A stretch of 64,000 nt of DNA from Phytophthora sp. 'mugwort' (GCA_033558025.1 JAUCEF010000016.1:3906001-3970000), one strand, 5' to 3'. Counted from the first letter of the stretch, positions 42,975-54,824 are shown. Translations and numbers: made by a program. The notes: generated by a model from the sequence alone, not told the origin.

Positions 42975-44960
42975 GACGGGATTTGCTCCTTCTGCCTCAT
43001 TCACATCAACACCCCCCCGTCCATCGTGTCCAGGAACGTTCCCGACTGCTTTGTATCAGATCGAGCGAGAGAAGGACTTGGCGTTTGTATACCGTGCATA
43101 GTTTGTGGATAACTGAATTAGGTTAGAAGTGTTCTGGTTTTGGCTGATCGTGGGCAGCACGTCATGGGCTTTGGTGTTGGGGGCTGCCGACGGCGGTATA
43201 GCGGGCCGCCGCATTGAGATATGAGGTGTATCGTGCGTGCCACGATGGCGGCGGCGAGTTTCCTACGCTCGATCGCCGCGGCGACTTTCTTCCGTCCGGA
43301 TTGCCAAGGCAACTTCAACCGTTGTGCAAGCACGCTTCACTATGGAGCGCGCAAGATATGGCGCTGACTTGCTGTAACGGGCGAGCTGACTCGAACATAC
43401 TGTAGCGGCATTAGGCAGCTAGAAACACGCGTGGCCCAATATTCACGGGCCGGTATTGCAGAGAGGCCTCGATGTGCTTCGCCCCGGCGCTATACGGCGG
43501 AAGACGACAAAAGCGGGGCGCGGGCGCTGTGTGCGGCTCTGGCAGCTGCAGCCCAGCTGCAATGCAGCGCCGCCCGCAGCTTCGGATTCGGAAGAAGGCC
43601 GCAGAGATGCGCCTCGACGGTGAAGACCAGGCGCGGTCTTCAACTGGAGTAGGGATGCCTCAAGTTTCCCTCGTAGCTGAGTGGATCCTGCACCTTCCAT
43701 GGCGATGCAGAAGACAAACATCAGCGTGAGTCACGGCGTGAGGAAATCTTCCGACGCGCCGCGCGCTGGCCAATGCGGCGCTGCGGTACTGAAGAGGACG
43801 ATGCCGTCGGAGGCTGCACGTCGGCGTTGTCTTGCGCAAGCCAGCATTGCTGCGCCTTCTTCATCTGCAGGTAGCCGGTATGGTCCTTTGCGCGTCTGTG
43901 CGGCCGGCCCAAAGACATGCTGCGGCACGTTTTGGTGGTCGATCTGTGTCCGGATACGTTGTGGATTGCAAACATTGCAGGATTCGCCATCTATATAATG
44001 CAATATCTCGTCCGGATAATGTTTTGTTATTATTTCGTGCAGATGAAAGTTCGGAATCATTAATTGAGGTGGTTGATAGAATCCATCGTTTAGTCAAGAA
44101 ATACTTGATATCAAATTGGTCGGCTCGTGAGTCGAACAGCCATTCGCGTTATACAATACATTAATCTACCATTGGAGCTGAGCAATACAGGCTTTCAAGC
44201 ACGCCACGACTTGCCCAATGCAGCATGCTGCGTGAATGAATGTCAGAATAGCCCGCATAAAAATTCGGTTTAGCCCAGAACAACAAGATTTTTAATGTTC
44301 GTACTTTACGCATTCCGAGTGTCAAATGCGTTTACCCAATTGGCTTTCGATATGATCCCTCCATGGGCGTATGGACTGCGACGAGGGGATCGAGCACCCC
44401 GGCAGCGATAATGCCGCGACCGACATTGCCGCCTGAGATTTCGCGCCATGTTACGTTTTACCCGGCGATGCCACCACGCAGTACATAATATATTTATATG
44501 AAGACATTGCATATGTTGTTGCTCTCGTTGTGCGCACCTTAACGTTGCTCACGCGTCCTCCCCCCCAACTACCCACCTCTTTTGTTTCGCCAACTGGCAG
44601 TTGATGGAGGCCAGATATTTGTGGCCCGCCTCATCCCGGTTTGCTGGCAGTCGACGTCCCTTTTCAACCTTGCCGTGCCCTTGCTGTATCTTGATTGTGG
44701 TATACTATTTAGATGTCCACCAAACGTTGTTGGAAAGTGGCTGTCCATAATGTGCAGAGCGCATCAAGAACTCGCCCCCCGCCCATATGAGGAGCGTCTA
44801 GAGCGTTCTAGCGGCACGAGTCTACTAGGGTACCAGAATGCGAGTGTGACGAACCCGAAGAGCCATGCTCTCACGATCCATTAACCAGAGTTGCCAGTGA
44901 CGGAGCTTTCGCAATCTATTGTAATACCTGGGATTGTGCCCAATCCCTCGAATAATGCCC
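42975..44960. other. Stretch without a recognised gene
   Basis: GC-rich short frames on both strands between 43430 and 44060 (for example DGIVLFSTAAPHWPARGA on the minus strand) might be remains of an old element, but no family motif is visible. A run of about 16 C lies at 44957-44972. Confidence 0.35.
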
Positions 44961-44989
44961 CCCCCCCCCCCCGGGGTGGGGCCTAGCGA

Positions 44990-46683
44990 AAAATGTAGTG
45001 CCCCACTCTTTGTCTAATTAAATTATCAGGATTGTTTTCATTTCGGTCAGAAGACCAAGTTCCTGGCGAACTTGGGGTGCAAGCGGCATCGACTTCGCCC
45101 CGTGCGTAACGAATCAAAAATGATCTTATTGGTTTTGTGGTTGTGTAGCGAGATCTGTACAGCGAATAGCCAGTCAGTATTAAGAAACTGATAAGCGATA
45201 AAGTACAAGTGACCATATCCTCCGAGCCGGGAACAACGCAAACCTGCCACTTTGCCTGCCCGTTGGCGATGATTTTCTCCGAGCGAACATGAAATCCTGC
45301 TTCGTATCCAGTATAATGCGAGTCATGAACACGGCGACCCTTCCCTCGCGAAGTTTGTATACGCTCCATGCGTGCACCACATCCGCATGAAAAGTACTTC
45401 ATGTTAGGGTGGGGGAGCTGTGTTGTTCCTGCCCGGCTTAGCAACATAGTAGTGAATATCTTGTGTGAACAACATAAAACCATAAAGCAACATAGCACAA
45501 CTGTATCCTACCTGTTGTGCTTTGCCCGGGTTTCCGAACTGCGAACTCGAAAACACAAGTAGAACTCGGCCACCTAGCTCTGGAGCGTCGCTTCAAATTC
45601 GTCCCAGTCATCGAAGGTTTCTGTGGAAGCTCGGGGAACTGGTTAGTGACAGACACATGCGCCTTCTTTACCTTCTCCCGGCTTTGCCGCGTTTTTAATC
45701 GGCGTGCGTATCTTTGAGGGCACAGACGTCGAAGCTTGAGCAGTAGAGGGGCTTCGGATGCTCGTTTGAGGCACCTTTATATTTCTGGAATCGCCACTAA
45801 CCGAATCATCCGTCGTCGTTCTATCCCTTTTCTTTTGGGTTGACGGTGATGGCTCGGTTGATTTTGTTTGCCTACAGAAAAATACACAAACGGAAAGTAA
45901 CATGACCAGCAACATAACAGGGGACCCAGCATTAATAAAAAAAATAGCAACCTAGAGAAACGCATGAGCCATGCCAACATACGTGAACCGTGCGAACTGC
46001 GCTGCTCGGCCTGCTGACGTCGGCCACGACATCGTCATCGTGCTGATCGTTGTTAATACCATGGTCCGATGCGTTGTCAATGCCGTGAACGCCGCCTTGC
46101 ACGCCATCCCCAGCTCTGGGTGATCAGCAGCCCCATCGCCTTTACCAGCATCCTGTCCCTCGCCAGGCATCGCGTCGGCAGTGGTCCCTCCGTCGCCGGG
46201 CGTCGCGTCGTCAGCGTCCATAGCCTCGCCGGTCTTCGTGTCGGCAGCTTCCTCTGCATCACCATGCAATGCGCCTCTAGCACTTGCTTGGGCGGTCCCA
46301 CCAAGTCCTTCACCAGCGGAATTTTCGTCGGGCTCATTTTCCACCCCGTCGTCCGGGTCGTGCTTTGGGTCGTAGTCCTCATCTTCATCGTCGCCCCTTG
46401 CGAGACACGCACGTAATCCACTTGCTTCCAAACGCGATGCGAAGCACGGCGCCCTACAAGTAGCAGTATAGCAGCAACACAAACAAAAGCAGCAACATAA
46501 TTCGTTAGTATACGTGGTGCACCGATTCTTCTCACTTTTTACTTACCTGAAACCTTTTCGACAGCACTCTAGCGCGTGATTTCTTTTCGAAGGCCCCGCC
46601 TGCTTCCCCGTCACCTTTGCCGCCCCCTTACCACCCACGATGCTCTTGGAAGGCGTGCTAGCACGCGCACCCTTCTTCGGCAT
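44990..46683 (-). pseudogene. Intron-containing N-terminal part of a MULE/FAR1-like gene
   Basis: A first exon at 46548-46683 (MPKKGARASTPSKSIVGGKG...) ends at a strong donor GTAAGT. An acceptor near 46457 leads to an acidic exon (GDDEDEDYDPKHDPDDG). Further down the minus strand come a Ser/Thr-rich basic block (KQTKSTEPSPSTQKKRDR), a segment with FPELPQKPS...W..F, and after another likely intron RRVHDSHYTGYEAGFHVRS. The last two resemble the N-terminal DNA-binding part of oomycete MULE transposases. An in-frame stop and frame changes suggest it is broken. No catalytic core follows. The assignment is tentative. Confidence 0.45.
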
Positions 46684-47461
46684 CCGTGCTTGTCGTCTGT
46701 TCCGACGTAAAACAGAATGGAAGGCTGCAAAACGCGGAAAGGCGGGATCGTACTTAATCGGTTTATAGAGATCTCGCGAACTTTCAACTATTGCGCTGAA
46801 TTTAGGCGTAAGGAAAGCGCGAGTATATTACCTAACAATACAAGCAGGAACTATGTTGTTCTCAGCCCGTTGTCGTCCCGTTGTTGCAATGTTGCAGTAA
46901 CGACTCCCCTACCAAGCCCGTGCCTGACGCCAGCATCACGTACTTAGTAAACGAGACGACCATCTATCGTCACGACGACCAAGACATCGCGAAACGAGAT
47001 CACGACCATCAACACGACCCTGATTGCCGCCGAGAACGATATCTCGACGAGACCACACAAGATGGCAAAGACGATGATGGCGTCAAGGTGCTGCTGGATA
47101 CGACAACGACACCAACCTGCAGGATCGCTGGCCAAAACAGGCAGCAACTTTAGTAGGCAGACACCCTTCGCAGGAGGATCTACAGTAGCAGTCTTGTAGT
47201 GCAATGTGCTCTCTTGAAACTTTCAGCTGCCAAACGCTGCGGCTGACTTGACCGTACTCTAGGATTATCGAGATCTTAGACGTGGCATACATACTTAAAG
47301 AGTTGAGCGTACCCATGAATGCCGTTGGTCTAGGCAATAATTAGACAACTGCTGTATGGAGCACGAGTGGTACCTCGGCTAACATGCTGCGAGTCTCAAA
47401 TCAAGTCTTCTTATTAACTAGTAACGGAGCATCACGGTCGCGTTGCTCCGTCAGTTGCTCA
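46684..47461. other. Intergenic stretch before the Harbinger element
   Basis: A plus-strand frame at 46881-47153 encodes an Asp/His/Arg-rich piece (HDDQDIAKRDHDHQHD) from a GAC/CAC-rich tract. It looks like low-complexity sequence rather than a gene. Nothing else is seen. Confidence 0.35.
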
Positions 47462-47734
47462 GGCCCTGGTCCAACTGGAGAACGTGTTCTGCAGGTTGGA
47501 AAAAAGATTGTGGATAGGGTAAACGATTTCGGGCGAGTGCTGATTTGTTGTATCAGAAACTGTGTGCCACGGCTGGTCCAAGTGTGGAGCTGGCAGCACA
47601 TTCGCTCGAGCGCTGCGTAGCCCGTCATTAAGCGTACTGTGGATCACAAACAACCGGTACAATATCACTCCAGAATCCTGCTGTAGTTCTAGAAACTAAC
47701 CGCGTCTACATGGATCTTCGCCGCCAGATCGTCT

Positions 47735-48514
47735 CACGCAGCCTCCTCCCTGCGCCGCTAGCCGAGTCAATGCTGCCGCCGTCTCCACAACTGCGAGATC
47801 AGCTCCGACCACCACGAAGCGCGCATCCAAGGGCACCAAGCCATCCCAGCGGCGGATGAAGTGGACGCACGCGATGGAGGCGGAGCTTCTGTGCTTGCGG
47901 TTCACGGACGAAGAAATAAAGCGCTGCCCGGAGGCAGCCGACGCCAAGGTGAAGAAGAGCCTTGTGTGGCAGCTCTTCGCGAGTGTTTTATCGCAATCTC
48001 TCGGAATGGTTATTTCACAGGACCAGGTATGACATGCCTTACTTTGCGGTGCACTCATCGTATTGTACATAGTTTTTAAAGGTAATAAAATTCATTTGAC
48101 GATGCATTGCCATGTAGGTTTCTTTGAAGTATAGCAAGCTGACGTGCATGTACAGAAAGGAGAAACGTATCGTAAAACAAGACGGGCAATGGGCCGTTAG
48201 AGGAGGACAGTAAGATTGACGAGGGCTTGTGGACGGTTCTCAATGACGCGTTTCGCTCGCGTTTGGGGATTAGTGGAGAGCTGTTGCTGGACTCTCATCT
48301 GAACGAGGAAGCGACCATTGCCGCTGCCATGGACATCAGCGACAACGAGGCGTCCGACTCGGAGTCGGCGTCAACGAGCACAAACAACACGACCACCTCG
48401 AGCAAGAAGAACCCGCCTGTTGCCCAACTCGCGTCGGCTCTACAAAATGGCATGGAGATCATCGCGTCGCCGTTTGCCAGCCGCGATCTAACACCAACAG
48501 CATCACGGCGCTAA
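47735..48514 (+). pseudogene. Myb/SANT-like protein of the Harbinger element
   Basis: A first exon (to about 48027) encodes RRMKWTHAMEAELLCLRF, a Myb/SANT-like start, and VWQLFASVLSQSLGMVIS, ending at a GTATGA donor. A second part from about 48118 has LKYSKLTCMYRKEKR. After a frame change it reads LEEDSKIDEGLWTVLNDAF, the GISGELLLDS motif and an acidic/Ser-rich tail ending at TAA 48512-48514. In Harbinger transposition this partner brings the nuclease to the DNA. The frame change and lack of a clear upstream Met suggest it is damaged, although an unseen intron could explain part of this. Confidence 0.65.
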
Positions 48515-48681
48515 CCAATATTCGGGTTCAGCAGCACGAGAAGACGCGCCGCTTTTAGCAGCTTCAACTGCAACTCTTGCACTGATTAAGGAAAATAGGT
48601 AGCGTGGTTGTACCGTAGAAGCAATTATAGTACCAAAACACGCATAGCTTCCCTAACAGAGCAACCGAGTAAATTGAATTG

Positions 48682-49948
48682 TTAAACTGATCTTGCTAAA
48701 ATGTCTGCGATGTCATCAGGCCTTACGACACCTTGCTCGTGTGAGATCGCCTGCTCAGGGTCTGAGTCATCCTCAGGAATGATACGTGGTACGCGCCCGA
48801 GAAAAGTATCGTCACCATTAATAATGCACGTGTCCTTTGTGAGAACAAGTAGATTGTGCAAAACGGCACACGCTACGACCACTTTGCAGACGCCGTAAGG
48901 ATTCTTTTGGTCAACCTTGCGCAGCAAAATACGGAAATGATTCTTGAGGCGGGCAAATGCACATTCAACACCAATTCGCTGCGCGAGTGAGCTTTGTTGT
49001 AGATGCGCTTTCGGAGGTTGGTAATGGTCTCGGCTTCTGGGAAAGGCGTGAGTAGATGGCCCCACAACTTGTACCCAGCGTCTCCCAGGATATGCTTGCC
49101 TGGCGGAATAATCGACCCAAGCCTACATCGACATAACGTTGCAGGACATTGGTTAGTTGGAAGACGGCAATATATTTATCGCAATACACAATACCTTTTC
49201 TTGACGCCCGATCCGTTCCACACGGACTGGTCGTTTTGGAACCAGAGCGGATTGAGAGCGATCGAACCCCCCCCAAGGTGATCGACGACGGCCTGAAGGT
49301 TTACTGCGGGGAAACTCTTGCGGCAATACCAGCCTTCCTGATCATGGAGGCGTGCTATAACGATCAGCGTGCCATCTACAGCGCCAATTGCCCCTGGAAA
49401 GCCGGCTACGGCAAAGAAACCCTCCTCAATTGCACTGTACTCGTCGCTAGTAGGCATCGCAATGACTCTCTTGGCCATAGTATTAAGCACATCCAGTGTC
49501 TCGTTAATGTAAACCACTGCACGAGTCTTAGACATGCCTAGTACACTTGCAGCATGGTCGATGGTGTTACCTTGCGCTAGATAGAGCATTGTGAATGCAA
49601 CTCTTTTCACAAGTTTATGCTTGCTGTTGGGACCTGGCAGGCAATGTGGGGCATCACGCACCGCCCTGTAGATTAAAGAAACGAGTCCTTCTCACATTGC
49701 AGGTTTCGGCGGAACCAATCGGTTCGCCGAGCCTTGCATGCCTGCTCAAACGCGGTAACACCAAATGTAGAGACCGAGGGGGGAGGAGCGCGGAGGCTGC
49801 GCTGGTCAGCGACAGCAATGATAGCGCTGACGCAAGCGCCGAGCATCACAGCAAGAACCAAAGCCTGCTCGTCGTCCAATGATGCTGCTGCCTGCAGTGC
49901 CAGCACTCGTGTTCCCAAGCCAGAACAGGGTAGGTCTGACGTTCTCAA
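48682..49948 (-). pseudogene. PIF/Harbinger DDE transposase (HARBI1-like)
   Basis: Read on the minus strand: the N-terminal block WFRRNLQCEKDSF (near 49700), a helix-turn-helix (AASVLGMSKTRAVVYIN), the first catalytic Asp in GAIGAVDGTLI, the second in HILGDAGYKLWGHLL, and the Glu in IGVECAFARLKNHFRIL, ending at TGA after ADILARSV (48682). All three catalytic residues remain. Frame changes occur near 49700, at a run of seven G near 49266-49272, and near 48990. The homopolymer shift could be a sequencing error; the others show decay. A long acidic tail (EDDSDPEQ) follows the core. Confidence 0.8.
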
Positions 49949-50069
49949 TTTTTACGTTCCAGAACCCCAAACACATCAAATGGCGCACTGTATAATCATA
50001 ATTTTGACCAATCAGGAGACATGTGTTTTCGGCACAGAACGCAAAACCTCCAGTTGGACCAGGGCCTCA

Positions 50070-52440
50070 GGAGCCCGACATCCATCAACGGCCTCGTCAT
50101 TGCAGTCCGATGTCCCCGCCCAAGCTGAGTACTCATGAATTATTCCACTACCTCTGTAGAAAAAATCTACTTCATAGGATCGCAGTGGGAGGTAAAATAG
50201 CGTTTATGTCGGCCGCCAACTCCCACTGCCACACTAAGCAGTACAACAGCGGATACTATTGTCATGGCAGAAAATGATGGGGCTAGTACGTATGGACCCT
50301 TCACATGGTCAATTTTGAAAAAACCTGGTATGACTTTAGATATATGGTAAAACAGCCCATTTTGAGTATGGTTATGCCGTTAAAAATGGCTGAACCATCG
50401 CCGTTTTGATGCTACACGCGCTGCAAAAAGGTGTCTCGGAGGCCGCTTGTGGGGAAACAGTTGTACGGGGATTCGTACTGGCTAAACATAGTGGATAGTA
50501 TGGAACAAATATGTGAAAATAGGCTTCAAGCAAACAAACGTGCGTTTTTGCGGAGTATGTTAATTAACCAGTCGAGCTAAAGCCTATAAAATATACGATG
50601 TATCATTTACCTTCGAGCTTCTTGCGGCCACGGGTCGATGGCGAAGTCTGGTAGTGAAATATAAGTTTATAAGATAAGAGCTTGATTTCACATTATCGTA
50701 CGGTAACCCTACGTAGGCATAAATGGCAGGCGTACCTCGACGAAATCGGTATGTGGGTCGATGTTGCGTGCCCGAAGAACGCGGAAGGTCGTGTTCTTGC
50801 CAAAGGTGGTTGCCTCGCGAGTACGATGGCGTGAGTCCCGACCTCCATTTCGGCCTGTTTTTGCGTCTTTGACGTGACCACTAGGGTTTTCTCTTCAGGG
50901 GTGAGCTGTTGTCTGCGCTGCGTGGTGCTGGTTTGGTAGTAAGAGGTAGGTGGTGGTGTTTATGCTGAGGAAGAACTACGATACCCCTACTTTCTATTGA
51001 GGTGCCTCACGCTGTGATCGGCGCCCAACAGGGGAGTTACGGGTCTTCATAACGAGATGATATTTTTGTCGGGATGCGCTGGCCGCATCATTTCCCACCA
51101 GTATAATACTGTTGGTGGGCGTCGCGCGCTAGACGACGACGCTAAGCACAAGTTCCACGTGCACCACGATTTGGGTCGCCGAGCGCCTGCCATCAGTGAA
51201 GACAGCTCCCGGTCTGTCGTGATAGCGACATCGCCGGAGGACATGCCCGCGGTCCATGCGTGCAGGATCCGCAGATCATACTCGTGCGATATGGGGTTTG
51301 AACATCCCGTCAAGAGCTCAGTGCTATCATGATTCAGGTTGTGTTTCGGCCACCTGGGTTGTGCGTAGTTGCCGAGCACGTTCTCGCTGATGCTGACCCA
51401 GTCAACGTAGGATTACGGGGTGGCTACCAGCATGATGGCAAATCCGACGATCAAGCCGCACCCAAGTCCATAGAGACCTGGTCCTGCATGACCGGATCCA
51501 TAACGAAAAAGAAGACGCTGGGCGCCCCCAAATAAATCACCCAGGGCGAGCACGACACGCGCGCCTTGTTGATGCAGTTTGTTTATTCAAAGCTATTGTT
51601 GCGATCGTTGCCGCTATCTCACCTTTAATTGCGACTACGAACGCTAACTCCTTGCTATGACCGTAGCTATTCCCAGGGCTAGGTGGCATTTTGGTCGTGG
51701 CCCACACCAGTTAACCTGTAACAAGGTAGCCTATAGTCAAGTACTGGGTCTCTGTTCCTGCGGTTTAAGCGTTTAGTATGGGAGCTAAATCGTGTACCCC
51801 ACTTTAGTGGCATCTCTACCTTCACAGGGGGTGCCCTGATACGACTAGCTACAAAAAAACACTAATCTCACACATCTCATATTCTTTGAGGAGCTCTTGA
51901 CTAGAGGATTTCTGCGAAATAAATGCCCCCTGGCAAACGATTGTAGATGTCAACCCTAACCGTTCATGTCTCACTTGAGTAGAGGTAAGCAAATAGAGGT
52001 AAGAAATAGCACAAAACGGAAACATACGATTGTAAATGGGGACTTCGTCCCCAATCATTGTTAGATTTCATCGTTTTTCGAACGAGCATGAAAATTTGCA
52101 ACCCCAATAAATGTTATTCTGTGATGGAAGTGCAATAATGACGATCGCAGGTCTATGAGCTAGTGTTATACATGTACATGAGCTATACTACATGTATTCC
52201 CGAGTGGGGGATCGTGTCGGTTCATCTTTAGATGATCACGATGTCGCGGGCTCGACCAGGAGTTTTGTGCAAGATGATATCTGATCCGCAACATGTTACC
52301 TTGGTACAGAGAAATCCGGATATAGTGTGGTCGGGTATAAGGGTATTTCAGTTGTTAAAGCGCGAGTCCCGATCCCAAAGCTTAACTATGTAGCAAAATA
52401 AAGTCACATCGGATTATTAATGAGAGATTTCTATATAAGA
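50070..52440. other. Long stretch without a recognised gene
   Basis: Frames of about 90-110 codons overlap on both strands at 51047-51379, with no familiar motif. The rest is AT-rich. The stretch may contain fragments of old elements. Confidence 0.35.
52279..52304. repeat. Direct repeat flanking the second Tigger-like pseudogene (left copy)
   Basis: ATCTGATCCGCAACATGTTA plus CCT here recurs in the same orientation at 53888-53912, one copy on each side of the transposase pseudogene. Direct orientation is unlike a TIR. Confidence 0.7.
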
Positions 52441-52482
52441 GAGCCAGCGACACGTGGCTCACAACAGACGTCTAGAACAACA

Positions 52483-53560
52483 ATGGTGGCCTCCAGGGAG
52501 CATCTAACTGTCTACGAAAAGAACGAGCTTCGTCGCTATTATCAAGCGAACCCCAAGGCTAAGCTCGCTGATCTCAAACAGTGGGTAGTAGGTCGCTTCG
52601 GCAAGAGCATCGGCGTGTTGACTATGGGAAAGAACGTGAAGCAGCCTCTGGACGGCACGGCTAACGGCAACCGAAAAAAATACGCAAGTCGAAGCATGCA
52701 TCTATTGAACCAGAGCTTTTGTCGTTTATCCACGCTAAAGAGTCGTTTGGTCTTCTCTCCGATGACGTTCTACAATCTAAGGCCAACGAGCTCGCTGGAG
52801 AGGAGATCATCACTCTCGGAAATTCCAGGCCCGCCACGGAGTGAAGTTACACAAAATGCATGAAGAGGCAGGCTCCGTCGACACCGTCGAGCTGGGTGAG
52901 CAGCGCGCTGTTTTAATGGAACTGCTCGATCAGTACAAGCCAGAGGACATTTTTAATATGGACGAAACACACTGTTTTATCGCATGCTCCGTAGCCAAAC
53001 GTTGGCAACGAAGACTATTGCTGGAAAAAGAAGGACAAGGCTAAAATTAGCATCGGTTTGTGCTGCAATCTTGCTCGGACTGAAAAATTGGAGTCTATTA
53101 TAATTGACCGGGCTGCTCGGCCGCGTTGTTTTCGAGGCGTGGATGTTGCAGCCATTCCGATAAAATACTATTACAATTTTAAGGCAGGGATGACTACAAA
53201 AGTGTTCATTGAGTGGGTGCGAGCGCTAAATTCGAAGATGCACTGGCGAAAAGCTATTTACTTATCGACAATACTCTTGGTCACATCGACATTACATTGA
53301 CGAACATTCGGGTTTATTTTTTTTTTACCTAAAAACACTACGACGCATTTGCAGGCGATGATGCCGGTATTATTCGCAATTTCAAGCTTAAATATAAAAA
53401 GTTGTTCGCGCGGTGGACCATTGAGCAAAACGGCAATTAAAACGGATGAATCTGCTGACCTCTATCAAGTTCGTAGTGGGTGCCTGGGACGCGGTGGATT
53501 CGGCTACAATCCGTCATTGCTGGAAGCATACCATGGATCGTTTCGGATAGTATGAGTGCG
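52483..53560 (+). pseudogene. Second Tigger/pogo-like transposase, heavily broken
   Basis: The start MVASREHLTVYEKNELRRYY and KLADLKQWVVGRFGKSIG form a CENP-B-like helix-turn-helix. Further on, in changing frames, are EDIFNMDETHCFIA (first catalytic Asp), KAKISIGLCCNL, PIKYYYNFKAGMTTKVFIEW, LIDNTLGHIDITLTNIR (second Asp region) and DAGIIRNFKLKYKKLF. At least four frame changes are needed. It differs clearly from the element at 11.6-13.5 kb, so it is a separate family. No matching inverted ends were found. Confidence 0.75.
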
Positions 53561-53579
53561 AATGACGTTTGGGTTTTGC

Positions 53580-53790
53580 TGACACAAGGCCTGCGGTTAA
53601 GATCCGTGTGCGGAGCATGCGGTCTTAAACCCAGGCCCAGTCATGGTATCATATCGCTCGGCCCTATAGGGTTAAGCCCGACATGGAAGGGTTTTTGGGG
53701 CCTAGCTGGGTGATAGTTTTCCTGTCGACACCTCCAACTTTAGCGATTTGTTGGTCATGATACCCGTCCTCGCTATTCTGATATATCAAC
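53580..53790 (-). repeat. Diverged second copy of the small element at 16795-17228
   Basis: The sequence CTGCGGTTAAGATCCGTGTG, the block CGGCCCTATAGGGTT and the later TTCCTGTCGACACCTCCA match the 16.86-17.05 kb region in reverse orientation. The shared order over about 200 bases shows a dispersed repeat family. The GGATATATCC ends are not preserved here. Confidence 0.7.
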
Positions 53791-53927
53791 ACAATTAAGT
53801 ACGAACTGGCGAGTTAGCGTTGCGTTTAGGCGGATATCTTTGCATAAACAGCCAGATTCTCAAGAGAGTTAACGTTACAGGAACGCCATCTGATCCGCAA
53901 CATGTTACCTAGGTAGTCGCGATCCAA

Positions 53928-53961
53928 GCAGGATGATAACATCATCCTGCTTGGTTCATAC
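53928..53961. repeat. Perfect hairpin CCAAGCAGGATGAT-AAC-ATCATCCTGCTTGG
   Basis: Two exact 14-base arms with a three-base loop. It lies 16 bases after the right copy of the direct repeat at 53888. Followed by a GTAGTAC-rich tract to about 54050. No T-run follows and no RNA gene is evident. Confidence 0.8.
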
Positions 53962-54251
53962 TGGTAGTATACGTACTGTAATACTACGTGGTACTACAGG
54001 TAATACTACCATGATACCGGTATACTAAAGTAGTAGCAGATAGTACTTGCCACTTTGAGCTCACAGAAGCGTGTTATATTGATAAAAAACTCAAAATAAG
54101 AGAAGAAGGTGACGAACTGCTGGAAATGGAACATACTGCAGCTCAACACGTCCGAGAAAGCCGCTACCCGACGGCCTTCTTCAGTTGAGACGCGCCCAAG
54201 CGTATCAGATCGTAGGCGACCTACCGCCTTTGATTCGACCGTTGCAGTCCC

Positions 54252-54824
54252 TTACGGGGTCACGACGTCCACGAACGTCTCCATTCGAGTACGCTCGGCC
54301 GCTTCGGCCGAATGTTTCTGGTTCTGCTTGTACAGCGCAAAGCCGGCCAGAGCCGCAACACAAGCGGCGGCTACGGCGACGACACCGACGACACCGGCCG
54401 ATACGCCGCCGGCCGATACCGCAGCATCTGCGGCCAGCACTGTGGCGTTGATGGCGGCACTGCCGCTGCCAACCTCCCCTTCATCGGCCTCGCCACTTGC
54501 GCTGCTGACCGAGGAGAGAACGCACCCCCAGGCGCCGGTCTTAATCACTTGACACGTGGCGTTCAAGGGCAGCACGCAGCGGTTCTCACCGGCATAGCTG
54601 GCCAGGTAGTCGTGGCAGTCGGCTGTTGCCACATCGCCCATGACGGGGCAGAGCGAGCCGGCAGGCTCGAGACCCGAGCCGCTGCAGATGGGACCCTCAA
54701 TGCAGTAGGTTGCGTCGTGCTCCACGCTCACGTCCCAGCAGCCCGGCGTCGTGGTGAAGGTGCTGGCTGCAGTGGTGGCCGCCAGGAGCGCTATTGCCAT
54801 GGTCGTGATCGTCGAGGTCATCAT
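54252..54824 (-). CDS. Secreted single-pass membrane protein with eight-cysteine ectodomain, paralogue 1
   Basis: A 190-residue protein: signal peptide (1-20), an ectodomain with cysteines at 29, 41, 47, 59, 70, 83, 91 and 101, a short Ser/Glu/Gly-rich stalk (104-135), one membrane helix (about 141-165) and a cytosolic tail of about 25 residues ending VDVVTP. The cysteine spacing is identical in the two paralogues further right. Shared motifs are GCWDVSVEHDATYCIEGPIC and IKTGAWGCVL. This copy has the shortest stalk. The family is not one I can name; a surface role, perhaps adhesion or sensing, is inferred from topology. A core promoter lies at 54870-54887. MM at the start leaves two possible starts three bases apart. 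Confidence 0.8.
   Translation of the reverse strand: MMTSTITTMAIALLAATTAASTFTTTPGCWDVSVEHDATYCIEGPICSGSGLEPAGSLCPVMGDVATADCHDYLASYAGENRCVLPLNATCQVIKTGAWGCVLSSVSSASGEADEGEVGSGSAAINATVLAADAAVSAGGVSAGVVGVVAVAAACVAALAGFALYKQNQKHSAEAAERTRMETFVDVVTP

Larger units (their letters stand above)
47462..50066. mobile_element. PIF/Harbinger DNA transposon with TIRs, TSD and both genes
   Basis: The ends are inverted copies of GGCCCTGGTCCAACTGGAG (47462-47480 and 50048-50066). They are flanked by TCA on both sides (47459-47461 and 50067-50069), a 3-base target duplication as expected for this superfamily. Inside are the two genes typical of Harbinger elements: a Myb/SANT-like protein on the plus strand (about 47735-48514) and a DDE nuclease on the minus strand (about 48682-49948), arranged tail to tail. 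Total length is 2,605 bp. Confidence 0.88.

Noticed and set aside
43430..44060. Overlapping GC-rich frames on both strands as genes
   Set aside because: No start context, promoter, signal peptide or family motif, and both strands are equally open because of base composition.
44957..44972. C-homopolymer as a telomere-like or regulatory tract
   Set aside because: A single run with no repeat unit; its length may also be unreliable in the assembly.
53595..53705. tRNA gene or tRNA-derived SINE in the shared repeat
   Set aside because: No proper B box or cloverleaf could be drawn; the palindrome alone is not enough.
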